Source of the DNA: Comamonadaceae bacterium
GTDB taxonomy: Bacteria; Pseudomonadota; Gammaproteobacteria; Burkholderiales; Burkholderiaceae_C
Assembly (NCBI GenBank): GCA_013297875.1
Contig: JAAFIW010000018.1
Span: forward strand, 1-64,000
DNA length: 64,000 nt
Direction of reading: 5' to 3'
Below, piece by piece: positions 27,370 through 36,500 of this stretch. Within the stretch, counting starts at the first letter, position 1. Every line of letters begins with the position of its first letter. Below the pieces are notes generated by a model. That model saw nothing but the letters and a program-made list of their open reading frames with translations, did no database searches and had not been told where the DNA came from. The position numbers and the translations under genes were made by a program.

Positions 27370-29028
27370 ATGTCACACACCTTCAACCACACCAACCCCT
27401 ACACCACCACCCGCGCGCCCGTGTTTGCGCGCAATGTAGTGGCCACCTCCCATCCGCTGGCTGCGCAGGCCGGCTTGCACATCTTGCGACAAGGGGGCAA
27501 TGCGGTGGATGCGGCGGTAGCAGCTGCGGCAGCGATGACAGTGTGTGAGCCGGTGAGCAATGGGCTGGGCAGCGATGCGTTTTGTATCGTGTGGGACGGT
27601 AAAAAACTGCACGGGCTGAACGCCTCGGGCCGCGCGCCTGCCGCGTGGACGCCTGCTTACTTTCAAGGCAAATATGGCGACGCGCCCAACCCGCCCAAGC
27701 GCGGCATGGACTCGGTGACCGTGCCTGGCGCGGTGAGTGCCTGGGTGGCGCTGAACAAAAAGCTGGGCAAGCTGCCGTTTACCGAGGTGCTGCAACCGGC
27801 GATTGACCTGGCCACGCGCGGCTACGGCGTGCCGCCCATCGTGCAACAAAAGTGGGCCGCTGCCGTGCCCGAGTTGCAAGGCCAGCCGGGCTTTGCGCAG
27901 GCCTTTATGCCGCACGGGCGGGCACCGGAAGTGGGCGAGCTGTTCACCTTTCCTGCGGCTGCGGCGGCTTTGAAAAAAATTGCCAATTCACGCGGCGTGG
28001 CGTTTTATGGCGGCGAGATTGCGCAGGCCATTGAAAAATTCAGCGCGGCGCACGGCGGCTCGATCAAAGCCAGCGACTTTGAGCGCTACAAACCCGAGTG
28101 GGTTGACCCCATTGGCATGGACTACCGGGGTTTTCGGCTGCACGAGATCGGCCCCAACGGCCAGGGCATTGCAGCCCTGATGGCCCTGGGCATCCTGGAC
28201 CAGTTTGACCTGTCTGCCCAGAAGGTGGACAGCGTGATTTCGCAGCATGTGCAGATCGAGGCGATGAAACTGGCCTTTGCCGACGTGTACCGCTATGTGG
28301 CCGATCCGTCGGCCATGCAGGTCAGTGCCGCGCAACTGCTGGACAAGGCCTATTTGAAATCGCGCGCCAAGCTCATCCGCATGAACAAGGCGCAAGATTT
28401 TGGCCCCGGCAACCTGGCCAAAGGCGGCACGATTTACCTTACCGCGGCCGATGAGAGCGGCATGATGGTCAGCTTCATTCAAAGCAACTACATGGGCTTT
28501 GGCTCGGGCTGCGTGGAGCCCACGTTCGGCATCAGCCTGCAAAACCGCGGCCATGCGTTTGATATGGGTGAAGGCATTAACCACGGCATTAACCAGGTGG
28601 CACCGAACAAGCGGCCATTTCACACCATCATTCCAGCTTTCCTGAGTCGGCCAAAAAACAGCTCGCCCGGCCTGACCGCGCAAGACATCGAGCCCGTGAT
28701 GAGCTTCGGCGTCATGGGTGCCAACATGCAGCCCCAAGGCCACGTGCAGACGCTGGTGCGCATGCTCGATTACCAGCAAAACCCGCAAGCCGCCTGCGAC
28801 GCGCCGCGCTGGCGCTTCAACGCAGGTCTGGCCATCAACGTCGAAGCCGCAATGAACCCGGCCACCATGCAAGGCCTGGTCGAGCGCGGCCACCAGGTGG
28901 AAGTGATCAACGACAGCTACCAGGACTTTGGCGCGGGCCAGTTCATCTGGCGCGCCGGTGACCCCGCCAAAGAAGGCTACGTGGCGGCCAGCGATGCGCG
29001 GCGTGACGGGTTGGCAGCGGGTTATTGA
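27370..29028 (+). CDS. gamma-glutamyltransferase family protein
   Basis: An N-terminal nucleophile hydrolase of 552 aa. The start at 27370 (MSHTFNHTNPY) is chosen over an upstream ATG at 27322. Family signatures include VVATSHPLAAQAG, GGNAVDAAVAAAAAM and SVTVPGAVSAWV. The expected nucleophile Thr lies in KGGTIYLTAADESG, in place of the TTH of E. coli Ggt, so this is the YwrD-like branch whose substrate is not certain. No signal peptide is visible, unlike periplasmic Ggt. Confidence 0.85.
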   Translation: MSHTFNHTNPYTTTRAPVFARNVVATSHPLAAQAGLHILRQGGNAVDAAVAAAAAMTVCEPVSNGLGSDAFCIVWDGKKLHGLNASGRAPAAWTPAYFQGKYGDAPNPPKRGMDSVTVPGAVSAWVALNKKLGKLPFTEVLQPAIDLATRGYGVPPIVQQKWAAAVPELQGQPGFAQAFMPHGRAPEVGELFTFPAAAAALKKIANSRGVAFYGGEIAQAIEKFSAAHGGSIKASDFERYKPEWVDPIGMDYRGFRLHEIGPNGQGIAALMALGILDQFDLSAQKVDSVISQHVQIEAMKLAFADVYRYVADPSAMQVSAAQLLDKAYLKSRAKLIRMNKAQDFGPGNLAKGGTIYLTAADESGMMVSFIQSNYMGFGSGCVEPTFGISLQNRGHAFDMGEGINHGINQVAPNKRPFHTIIPAFLSRPKNSSPGLTAQDIEPVMSFGVMGANMQPQGHVQTLVRMLDYQQNPQAACDAPRWRFNAGLAINVEAAMNPATMQGLVERGHQVEVINDSYQDFGAGQFIWRAGDPAKEGYVAASDARRDGLAAGY

Positions 29029-29098
29029 TGCCAGGCTACCGTCATTGCCGCCTGCGTGGCCATGACGACCGGGTAGCCCCATAAAAATCGAATAACAG

Positions 29099-30043
29099 AT
29101 GATTTTTAAGCAAAAAGACCCGGTAGCCCAGGTTAATACTGCTCAAGCAGCTACAAAAAATATAGCAATCGGATTGGGCTTTGCCGTTGTCGGCGCGATT
29201 GCCTTCAGCGGCAAGGCCATCATCGTCAAGCTGGCCTACCGCCATGGCGTGGATGCGGTCACGCTCATCATGTTGCGCATGCTGTTTGCGCTGCCCATTT
29301 TTGCGCTGATGGCCTGGTGGGCCAGCCGGGGCAAGCCGCCTTTGAGTCGCAAAGACTGGCTGGGCGTGCTGGGTCTGGGTTTCAGTGGCTACTACCTGGC
29401 CAGTTTTCTGGATTTTGCGGGCCTGCAATACGTCAGCGCCTCGCTGGAGCGCCTGATTTTGTACCTGAACCCCACGCTGGTGATGCTGTTGGGCGCCGTG
29501 CTCTACGGTCGCCGGGTGAACCGCCGCCAGATGCTGGCCATGGCGGTGAGCTATGGCGGTGTGCTGCTGGTGTTTGGCCACGAAATCAAGCTGGAAGGCC
29601 CCGATGTGGCGCTGGGTGCGGCCCTGGTGTTTGCCAGCGCCGTCAGCTACGCGGTGTACCTGGTTTACAGCGGCGAACTGGTTCAACGCCTGGGCTCGCT
29701 GCGCCTGGTGGGCCTGGCTACCACCGTAGCCTGCCTGTTGTGCCTGCTGCAATATGTCCTGCTGCGGCCGATTGGCACCGCCCTCGCAGTGGCACCCGAA
29801 GTGGTCTGGCTGTCGGTGCTCAACGCAACCGCCTGCACCGCTGTACCGGTGCTGCTGGTGATGATGGGCATCGAGCGCATCGGCTCCACGCTGGCAGCGC
29901 AAACAGGAATGATCGGCCCGATGTCCACCATCCTGATGGGCGTGCTGATTCTGGGCGAACCGTTCACCGCCTGGGTGGCGGCGGGTACGGTGGCGGTGAT
30001 TGCGGGAATTTTGCTGTTCACGCGGGCGGCCGGGTCGAAGTGA
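29099..30043 (+). CDS. EamA family (DMT) transporter
   Basis: A ten-helix drug/metabolite exporter of 314 aa with two EamA repeats. The first is about residues 22-155 (IGLGFAVVGAIAFSGKAIIVK), the second about 168-310. Residues 10-23 (AQVNTAQAATKNIA) are encoded by a copy of the dispersed repeat. So the cytosolic N-terminus before helix 1 is repeat-derived. TTG 29172 is an alternative start that would remove it. The substrate cannot be read from sequence. Confidence 0.85.
   Translation: MIFKQKDPVAQVNTAQAATKNIAIGLGFAVVGAIAFSGKAIIVKLAYRHGVDAVTLIMLRMLFALPIFALMAWWASRGKPPLSRKDWLGVLGLGFSGYYLASFLDFAGLQYVSASLERLILYLNPTLVMLLGAVLYGRRVNRRQMLAMAVSYGGVLLVFGHEIKLEGPDVALGAALVFASAVSYAVYLVYSGELVQRLGSLRLVGLATTVACLLCLLQYVLLRPIGTALAVAPEVVWLSVLNATACTAVPVLLVMMGIERIGSTLAAQTGMIGPMSTILMGVLILGEPFTAWVAAGTVAVIAGILLFTRAAGSK
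29102..29168 (+). repeat. dispersed element forming the EamA N-terminus
   Basis: CGGTAGCCCAGGTTAATACT, then GCTCAAGCAGCTAC and ATATAGCA. It starts 4 bases after the A of the predicted ATG. Confidence 0.8.
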
Positions 30044-30055
30044 GCTGACTTGCCT

Positions 30056-30158
30056 CCTTCCCCCGCTGGGGGAAGGCTGGGATGGGGGCATGGGTGCTGC
30101 GCTGATGGAGGTTGTCACGCGCATGCCCCCATCCCTACCTTCCCCCAGCGGGGGAAGG
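30056..30158. terminator. bidirectional terminator-like inverted repeat
   Basis: Two 37-bp arms (30056-30092, 30122-30158), each starting CCTTCCCCC; each is also a hairpin by itself. They lie between the convergent EamA and phoD genes. Related arms recur at 36385-36482 and 55331-55365. Confidence 0.7.
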
Positions 30159-30169
30159 GGTAAAGCCCA

Positions 30170-31933
30170 TCAAACCTCAATAACTTTGCGGCCTGTTGCA
30201 CCGGGCAGTGTCTTCAGGCTGCGCGTGGGTGTCACGTTGTAGTTGCGGCTGTTCACGGTGCTTAAAAACGTCCAGTCGGCACGGGCCTCGGTGGGGGTGC
30301 AGGTCAGGGTCAAAAAGCCGCGCTGGGCGGTGTCGGCCCAGTAGAGCGGGCCAATCAGCTGGGCCAGCGAGCCCGCCAGCACCTGCGGGTTTTCGTTGGG
30401 GAAAACACCTTCAAAGCCGGGGGAAGAGACTGAAGGCGTTCCGAACTCCACGCCAATCGCAGCACCGCCCAGATCGGCAATGTCGTTGGCCCAGGCGTTG
30501 TGCGTGTCGCCGGCCAGCGAGATCAGGTTTTTATTCAGCGCTTTCGCTGTGCCCAGAAGCACCTCGCGCGACGGGGTGTAGCCGTCCCACGCGTCCAGGT
30601 TGTAGGGAATGGCCGGCTGGGCCAGGATGGCCTGCTCGGTGGCGGTGAGCGTGGTGGGTGCGGTTTGCGCCTTGGCCACGATGGCGCTGTATTGCGCCAG
30701 CGTCACCTGCATGGTGACCAGCGGCGCGGGAATGTTCATGCGGCCCATCAGCACCTGCTGGCCCAGCACCTGCCAGGTGGCGGTCGATGCGGTCATTTGC
30801 TGGGTCAACCAGTTTTGCTGCTCGGTGCCCAGCAGCGTGCGGCTGGTGTCGCCCATAGCGGTGGTGAACGCGGCGGCGTTCAGGCCTGCAGCGGTGACGA
30901 AGCTGGCGTAATCCAGCTGCTTGCTGCGGGCCACCAGGCGTGTGTCCAGCATGTGCAAGGAAAGCAGGTTGCCGAAGTTGAACGAGCGGTAAATCACGTC
31001 GGGTTTGCTGGCATCGGGCAGGCGCACGGGCATCCACTCGCCCCAAGCTTTCAAGGCGGCGGCTTTGCGCGCCACAAACGTGCCTTCCACACCCTCGGTG
31101 TGGTTCTCGGCACCCGAGACGAAGGTGTTGTTGGCAATTTCATGGTCGTCCCACACCACGATCATCGGCGCTGCGGCGTGCAGGGCCTGCAGATCCACAT
31201 CGCTACGGTACTGGGCGTAGCGCTTGCGGTAGTCGGCCACGGTGATGATTTCGTTTGTGGGGTCCGACACGCGGCCAAAGGCCACCGCGTTGGCCGAGGC
31301 GTAGCCGGTGCTGTTGTATTCGTAGATGTAGTCTCCCAGGTGCACTACCGCATCGAGGTCGGCAATCTTGGCCGCTTCGCCATACGCATTGAAGTAACCA
31401 GCGGGGTAGTTGGCGCAGGAAAACACGGCCAGCTTCACGCGGCTGACGGAACCGGTGGGCAGGGTTTTGGTGCGGCCGGTGGGGCTGGTGCGCGTACCCA
31501 TGGCGAAACGGTAGAAGTAAGGGGTGGCGGGGGTCAAGCCGGTCACATCGACCTTGGCGGTGAAATCCAGATCCGCCGTGGTGGTCACGGTGCCGGTGCG
31601 CACGATGGTGGCAAACGCCGCATCGCTGGCCACATCCCAGCGCAGGTCGAGGTTGCGCGGCGTGCCGGGGGTGGCACGGGTCCAGATGATCACGCGGTCA
31701 GACAAGGGGTCGCCACTGGCCACGCCGTGGCGAAATTCCACGTCGCTGACCGGGGCTGGAGCGGGGGCTGGAGCTGGTGCCGGTGCAGGCGTGGGTGCCG
31801 CGGCGGCAGGCGCGGGTGCCGGGGCCGGCGTGTCATCGTCGCCACCGCAAGCGGCAAGGCCCAGGGTGCTGGCAGCGCCCACCGTGGCAGCGGCGCCGCG
31901 AACAAAGGTACGGCGGTTGGAGTCATGGCTCAT
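30170..31933 (-). CDS. phoD: PhoD-family alkaline phosphatase/phosphodiesterase
   Basis: A secreted phosphatase of 587 aa. The N-terminus is a twin-arginine signal (NRRTFVRGAAAT) ending at a lipobox-like AAC. A Pro/Ala linker follows (residues 35-60), then the PhoD N-terminal domain (EFRHGVASGDPLSDRVIIWT). Metal ligands of the family are visible: Cys in FSCANYPAGYF, HLGDYIYEY, WDDHEIANN and LAGDTHNAW. AAGGA precedes the ATG. PhoD enzymes usually respond to phosphate limitation, but I see no clear Pho box. Confidence 0.92.
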   Translation of the reverse strand: MSHDSNRRTFVRGAAATVGAASTLGLAACGGDDDTPAPAPAPAAAAPTPAPAPAPAPAPAPVSDVEFRHGVASGDPLSDRVIIWTRATPGTPRNLDLRWDVASDAAFATIVRTGTVTTTADLDFTAKVDVTGLTPATPYFYRFAMGTRTSPTGRTKTLPTGSVSRVKLAVFSCANYPAGYFNAYGEAAKIADLDAVVHLGDYIYEYNSTGYASANAVAFGRVSDPTNEIITVADYRKRYAQYRSDVDLQALHAAAPMIVVWDDHEIANNTFVSGAENHTEGVEGTFVARKAAALKAWGEWMPVRLPDASKPDVIYRSFNFGNLLSLHMLDTRLVARSKQLDYASFVTAAGLNAAAFTTAMGDTSRTLLGTEQQNWLTQQMTASTATWQVLGQQVLMGRMNIPAPLVTMQVTLAQYSAIVAKAQTAPTTLTATEQAILAQPAIPYNLDAWDGYTPSREVLLGTAKALNKNLISLAGDTHNAWANDIADLGGAAIGVEFGTPSVSSPGFEGVFPNENPQVLAGSLAQLIGPLYWADTAQRGFLTLTCTPTEARADWTFLSTVNSRNYNVTPTRSLKTLPGATGRKVIEV

Positions 31934-32009
31934 GAAAGTCCTTATTGGGTTGATGACGGACGGTCACGTTAAGTGACTGCCGTGACAGGGCCGTGAACCT
32001 GGCAGCCTG

Positions 32010-32852
32010 CTAAGTGCCCCACACCCGCGGCTGGGTGGCAGGCAGGCCCCACAGCCCCGTTCGCCAGGCATTGCGCACGGCCTTGAGCAGTTGCATCGCC
32101 GGTTCCACCAGCGGCGCGAGCACGCGCACCACCACCACCTGGGGGTTGGGCGCGGTGACACCGGCGGCCAGTGCGGGGCTGTGGGCGGGCAGCAAGGCGC
32201 GGGCCAGCTCCAGCGCTAGCTCGCGCTGCGGGCGGGCAATTTCGCTGCCACACACCCAAAACAGCGTGGCCAGGCAGCGGTGGCCGCTCAGGCCCAGCGG
32301 GCTTTGCAGCAGGCGCGTGTCACCAGCGTCGATGCGGCCACGCTCCAGCCACTGGCCAGGCAACTCCAGGTGCGTGAGGTAGCTGCCCCGCTCAAACGGT
32401 GCCTGGGCGCTGGGCAGGCCCAGGGCGGTGAGGTCCCAGCCCATCAACTGGGCCGTGGGTGCCAGTTCCATCGTGAGCCGGTTTTCCGCCACGCAGCCGC
32501 TGTACGCAATGGCCTCCAGCGGCAACCACTCCAGCCGGGCATCGTCGGCCAGGCGCAAGTGGCTGCGCTGAAGGGCCAGTGCGCCTTCTGACCGATAAAA
32601 CCGCGTGGCACCGGGCGTGGTGATCAGCCCATGCGCGCCGGGGGCCACTGACACATCAATGTCCAGCGTGTCGCCACCCACCAGCCCGCCCGGCGGATGC
32701 ACCAGCACGTTGTGGCAAATGCCGAGGCCTTCGGGGTACAGGCTTTGCAAAATACGCAGCGGGCCGCTGTGTGCAAAGCGCGCGGTGGTGTGTGCCTGGC
32801 CGTCACGCGTTTGGTGGGCATAGGCCAGGTTCAGGCCGGCGTGCCAGCTCAT
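32010..32852 (-). CDS. ureD: urease accessory protein UreD, apparently orphan
   Basis: A nickel-insertion chaperone acting with UreF and UreG on apo-urease. Predicted 280 aa, normal length. Typical stretches: LYPEGLGICHNVLVHPPGGLVGGD, then ATRFYRSEG and EWLPLEAIAYSG. In this bacterial group it normally precedes ureABC on the same strand, but the next gene here is phoD. Either it is a second copy or the urease operon was rearranged. The frame is intact, with no sign of decay. Confidence 0.9.
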   Translation of the reverse strand: MSWHAGLNLAYAHQTRDGQAHTTARFAHSGPLRILQSLYPEGLGICHNVLVHPPGGLVGGDTLDIDVSVAPGAHGLITTPGATRFYRSEGALALQRSHLRLADDARLEWLPLEAIAYSGCVAENRLTMELAPTAQLMGWDLTALGLPSAQAPFERGSYLTHLELPGQWLERGRIDAGDTRLLQSPLGLSGHRCLATLFWVCGSEIARPQRELALELARALLPAHSPALAAGVTAPNPQVVVVRVLAPLVEPAMQLLKAVRNAWRTGLWGLPATQPRVWGT

Positions 32853-32871
32853 GCTTCAGACATTCAGATTG

Positions 32872-32935
32872 CTCTTTAATTGATAGCTATTGGTGCGCTC
32901 TGGGTTTGCACGTAAGCCACTTTTGGCTAAAAATT
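32872..32935 (-). repeat. dispersed element, divergent copy
   Basis: AATTGATAGCTATTGGTGCG, then GGGTTTGCACGTAAGCCAC and TTTTGGCTAAAAATTGG; the core is shortened but the flanks match the family. Confidence 0.6.
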
Positions 32936-33105
32936 GGCACTTGACGGCATGGTTTTGTCCAAGCGCGGTATCGGCAGCAATTTTATGCAATTGACCGTTG
33001 CGCGCGCCTCGGCCAAACGCCCAAGTGCCCATGTCTCCGTCGGGACTTTGTGCCACCACCCGGCTACCTACACTGCGCCCAACCCCCCCACAACTGGAGA
33101 CAAGC

Positions 33106-34746
33106 ATGAGAAACCTTGGCGTTGCGTTCGCCGCTGCTGGCGTGGTTGCCATGGCGGTGGCTTTGAGCGGTTGTGCAACATCGGTCGCCACGCGGCCTGC
33201 GTCGTGGTCGCAGCCGCAGGTTCTGGTGGAGCCCTCGTCGTTCACCGGTGTGCACGGTCTGGCGGTGGATGCCAAGGGCCGCTTGCTGGCGGGCAGCGTG
33301 GTGGGCAACAGCATCTGGGAGGTCGATCGCACCACCGGGGTCGCCACGGTGTTCATCGACGCACCGCAAGGGCAGGCCGATGACATTGCTGTTGGCCCCA
33401 AGGGCGAACTGGCCTGGACGTCATACCTGCAAGGCATGGTGCGCTACCGGGCCACCGACACCTCGCCGATTCGGGTTTTGGCCAAAGACCTGCCCGGGCT
33501 GAACTCACTGGCTTTTGACCCGGGTAACGGCAAGCTGTATGCCTCGCAGGTGTTTTTGGGTGACGCCATGTGGGAGCTTGACGTAGCCGGTGACAAACCA
33601 CCGCGTTTGATTGCCAAAGACATGGGCGGCTTCAACGGCTTTGAAGTCGGGCCCGACGGCATGATTTATGGGCCGTTGTGGTTCAAGAGCCAGGTGGTCA
33701 AAATGAACCCGGCCAACGGTGCCATCACGGTGATCAACAGCCAGTTCAAGACACCTGCCGCCGCCAATCTGGACGGCAAGGGCAACTTGTGGGTGGTGGA
33801 CACCAACACCGGCGAGCTCAGCCGGGTCGACCTGGCTACGGGCCGCAAGACTGTGGTCAAGCAACTCAAACCCGCGCTGGACAACCTGGCGATTGCGCCA
33901 GATGGTGTGATCTACGTGAGCAATATGGCCGACAACTCGGTGGAATCGTTCAACCCCGCGACCGGCCAGTCGCGCATGCTCACCAGCGGCAAGCTGGCCG
34001 TGCCCGGCGGCATCAAACTCGATGGCGACACGCTGTGGGTGGCCGATCTGTTTGCATTCCGGCAGGTCAATGTGCGAAGCGGCGAGGTGCGCGATGTGTT
34101 TCGCATGCAGGCCTCTGACATGGAGTACCCGTTTGCCGTGGGCGTGTCGGCCAAGCAGTTTGCGCTGACCTCGTGGTTCACCGGCTCGGTGCAAATCGTT
34201 GACCGGGCCACGCTGAAAACCAGCACCATGATTCATGGCCTGAAGGCACCCACCGATGCATTGTTTTTGAGTGACGGCAGCGTGGTGTTTTGCGAAATCG
34301 CCACCGGCGACATCACCCGTGCCAGCGGCGCAGATTTCAAGGAACGCAAAGTCATTGCCAAAGGCATTGGTGGGCCGGTTCAAATGATCTTGGGTGCCGA
34401 CGGCGCGCTGTACGTGACCGAGGCAGCCGGCAACCTGCTGCGCATCAACGTGGCAGACGGCAGCAAAACCGTGGTGGCTGACAAACTGGCCCTGCCCGAG
34501 GGCGTGGCCCAAACGCCGTGGGGCAGCTTCATCGTGGCCGAATCAGCCGCCCGCCGCCTGGTGGAAATTGACCCGGCCAACGGCAGCCGCCGCACCGTAG
34601 CCGAGAACCTGCCCATTGGCCTGGAGGCCGGCCCCGGCCTGCCCCCGTCTTACGTGCCCACCGGCGTGGCCGTGGGTGCCGATGGCGTGATCTACATGAG
34701 CGCGGATCGCAACAACGCGATTTACCGGATCAACCCGGTGCGTTGA
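33106..34746 (+). CDS. SMP-30/gluconolactonase-like beta-propeller lipoprotein
   Basis: A periplasmic lipoprotein of 546 aa. The start at 33106 has GGAG upstream. The signal peptide ends in a lipobox, ALSGC. The rest is a run of propeller blades of the SMP-30/YncE type (GVHGLAVDAKGRLLAGS, ANLDGKGNLWVVDTNTGEL, GVAVGADGVIYMSAD). There may be two six- or seven-blade propellers. The substrate is unknown. A Rieske oxygenase gene is convergent, one base after its stop. Confidence 0.8.
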   Translation: MRNLGVAFAAAGVVAMAVALSGCATSVATRPASWSQPQVLVEPSSFTGVHGLAVDAKGRLLAGSVVGNSIWEVDRTTGVATVFIDAPQGQADDIAVGPKGELAWTSYLQGMVRYRATDTSPIRVLAKDLPGLNSLAFDPGNGKLYASQVFLGDAMWELDVAGDKPPRLIAKDMGGFNGFEVGPDGMIYGPLWFKSQVVKMNPANGAITVINSQFKTPAAANLDGKGNLWVVDTNTGELSRVDLATGRKTVVKQLKPALDNLAIAPDGVIYVSNMADNSVESFNPATGQSRMLTSGKLAVPGGIKLDGDTLWVADLFAFRQVNVRSGEVRDVFRMQASDMEYPFAVGVSAKQFALTSWFTGSVQIVDRATLKTSTMIHGLKAPTDALFLSDGSVVFCEIATGDITRASGADFKERKVIAKGIGGPVQMILGADGALYVTEAAGNLLRINVADGSKTVVADKLALPEGVAQTPWGSFIVAESAARRLVEIDPANGSRRTVAENLPIGLEAGPGLPPSYVPTGVAVGADGVIYMSADRNNAIYRINPVR

Positions 34747-34747
34747 T

Positions 34748-35785
34748 TCAGGCTTGCACCGCCTTGAGCTGATACACCTCATGCTCACCATGCCGGGCCA
34801 ATAGCTCCATCAGCTTCTTGCGAATCAACATGCCGGGCCGGTCGCTGGGCATGGAGTATTCGACGCCGCGGCGGCGGGTGTCGACCACGGCGTTGGGGTC
34901 GGTGGATTCCAGAATGTCTTTGTCTTCGCGGGTGATCTCGGCGTCAAAGTCGATCAGCAGTTGCGCGGGGCAATCGGCTTCGGTGTCGTTGCGAAACAGC
35001 CATTGGCAAAGCTGGATGTGGCCGTCGTCAATCGGTGTGAAGCAGTTGATGATGATGTGGCGAATGCCGCTGGGGTATTCAATGTCGAGCCGGCGCGAAA
35101 ACGGCAGAAAGTAGGCGTTGCGCATGTGGCGGCTGGTCACCGCATCGGTCACGCCGCTGATGCGCTGGAACTTCTCGGGGTTGGCGGCGGCGATCACGGT
35201 TTCGGCATAAAAGCCGGTATCGGTGTCGATCAGCTCGTATTTGCTGGGCTTGGGCTGCGCAGCCACGCCAAAGGTGGCGCGGTGCACAAAGCTGAAGTGC
35301 GAGTTGTCAAACGAGTTTTCTAAAGCCCGCATGGGGCTGGTGGCCCAGGGCTCGTAAAACTGGAAGATGGTGCGAAAACCAGGGTCATCAAACTCGGGCA
35401 CCGGCGGAATATCGGCCAGCGGTTCGTCCAGCGCCACCCAGGCATAGCCGTAACGGGCGGTGCAGTGGTAGGCCGGTGTGCGGTACTCCGGGCTAATGGG
35501 CTGGCCTTCATCCAGCTGCGGAATGTGCACCACCTGCCCGGTTCGGTCATACGTCCAGCCGTGGTAGCCGCATTGCAGATTGCCGTTTTTGCACCAGCCT
35601 TTAGACAGCTTGGCCGTGCGGTGGCAGCAGCGGTCTTTCAAGGCGGCAGGCTGGCCCGCGCCATCCAGAAACAGCACGATGTGCTCGCCCAGCAGGGTGA
35701 AGGGCTTGGGGCCAGCGGCCAGGTCGGTCAGCGGCATCACGGCGTACCAGAACTTTCGCAGGATGGGTTGTTGGGTGGTGAGCAT
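34748..35785 (-). CDS. Rieske non-haem iron oxygenase, alpha subunit
   Basis: An aromatic-ring oxygenase or O-demethylase type enzyme of 345 aa. The start at 35785 (MLTTQQPILRKFWYAV) replaces an upstream in-frame ATG. The Rieske ligands lie in DRCCHRTAKL and QCGYHGWTYD; the mononuclear iron site is NSFDNSHFSFVH. The single-subunit length resembles vanillate O-demethylase and pheophorbide oxygenase-like enzymes. No reductase gene is adjacent. The substrate is not predictable. Confidence 0.88.
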   Translation of the reverse strand: MLTTQQPILRKFWYAVMPLTDLAAGPKPFTLLGEHIVLFLDGAGQPAALKDRCCHRTAKLSKGWCKNGNLQCGYHGWTYDRTGQVVHIPQLDEGQPISPEYRTPAYHCTARYGYAWVALDEPLADIPPVPEFDDPGFRTIFQFYEPWATSPMRALENSFDNSHFSFVHRATFGVAAQPKPSKYELIDTDTGFYAETVIAAANPEKFQRISGVTDAVTSRHMRNAYFLPFSRRLDIEYPSGIRHIIINCFTPIDDGHIQLCQWLFRNDTEADCPAQLLIDFDAEITREDKDILESTDPNAVVDTRRRGVEYSMPSDRPGMLIRKKLMELLARHGEHEVYQLKAVQA

Positions 35786-35815
35786 GGTGGTTTTGGTCTT
35801 TGGATTTGTCTTAAA

Positions 35816-35977
35816 ACAGAACACAGAGGCACAGAGTGAAGCGGAGGAGTTCAGCTTAAAAATCGCTCAAAGTTGATAACTACGGGCTATCGGTCAGCAA
35901 ATAAAGCTAAAACACATTTCTGGCTACAAATGGAGCGCCTCCTCTTACCTCTGTGTCTCTGTGCCTCTGTGTTCTGT
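35816..35977. repeat. 162-bp element bounded by 21-bp perfect inverted repeats
   Basis: ACAGAACACAGAGGCACAGA(G) at 35816-35836 pairs exactly with 35957-35977. The right arm runs into the VOC gene and encodes its C-terminal residues. Confidence 0.7.
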
Positions 35978-36370
35978 TCCCGGCATCAAACAACTCACGC
36001 GGAACGCGTTCTGCTCGGGGTCTGCCAGCACAGTTTGCCATTGGCCGTAGTAGGTGGCATAGGGCGGTTTGATGACGGTGCCACCCAGTTGGGTGACGGT
36101 GTCTGCGGCTTGGGTGACCTGCTCGGGGCTGTCCACCAGCAAGGTGGCAAAGCCGGTCACGGCGCTCGTGTCCACCGTGGGTTGCCGGTCGGCCAGCGCC
36201 AGCAGTTCGTAAGCGGCCAGCGCGTTAAAGCCCAGCTCAAACGACGGCCCTTGCAGCCCCCGGTAAATCGGTGAGCGGCTGGCCACGGCTTCGGGCAGGC
36301 CCAGCAGGGCTGCGTAAAACTGCATCTGGGCTTGCGGGTCGCGGCACAGCAGGTTGAAGAGGAGTTTCAT
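35945..36370 (-). CDS. VOC (glyoxalase/dioxygenase superfamily) protein
   Basis: A small metal-site fold protein of 141 aa with one pair of beta-alpha-beta-beta-beta modules (LLFNLLCRDPQAQMQFYAALL, TGFATLLVDSPEQVTQAADTV, VLADPEQNAFRVS). The last residues (GTEHRGTETQR) are encoded by the right arm of an inverted-repeat element, so the natural C-terminus has probably been replaced. Function is not determined. It runs toward the Rieske oxygenase on the same strand. Confidence 0.75.
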   Translation of the reverse strand: MKLLFNLLCRDPQAQMQFYAALLGLPEAVASRSPIYRGLQGPSFELGFNALAAYELLALADRQPTVDTSAVTGFATLLVDSPEQVTQAADTVTQLGGTVIKPPYATYYGQWQTVLADPEQNAFRVSCLMPGTEHRGTETQR

Positions 36371-36384
36371 AGAACGGTTTTACC

Positions 36385-36482
36385 CCTTCCCCCGCTGGGG
36401 GAAGGCGGGGATGGGGGCATGAGCGACGATAAGCCACTTCACACGCGGGCCCCCATCCCAACCTTCCCCCAGTGGGGGAAGG
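36385..36482. terminator. terminator-like inverted repeat, CCTTCCCCC family
   Basis: 34-bp arms (36385-36418, 36449-36482) with few mismatches, between the 2-oxoglutarate oxygenase-like gene and the VOC gene, both on the minus strand. It probably ends the upstream transcript. Confidence 0.65.
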
Positions 36483-36500
36483 AGCGGTTGCAGTCGTGCC

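Noticed and set aside
30500-31972. Plus-strand frame of 490 aa opposite phoD
   Set aside because: Antisense shadow of phoD.
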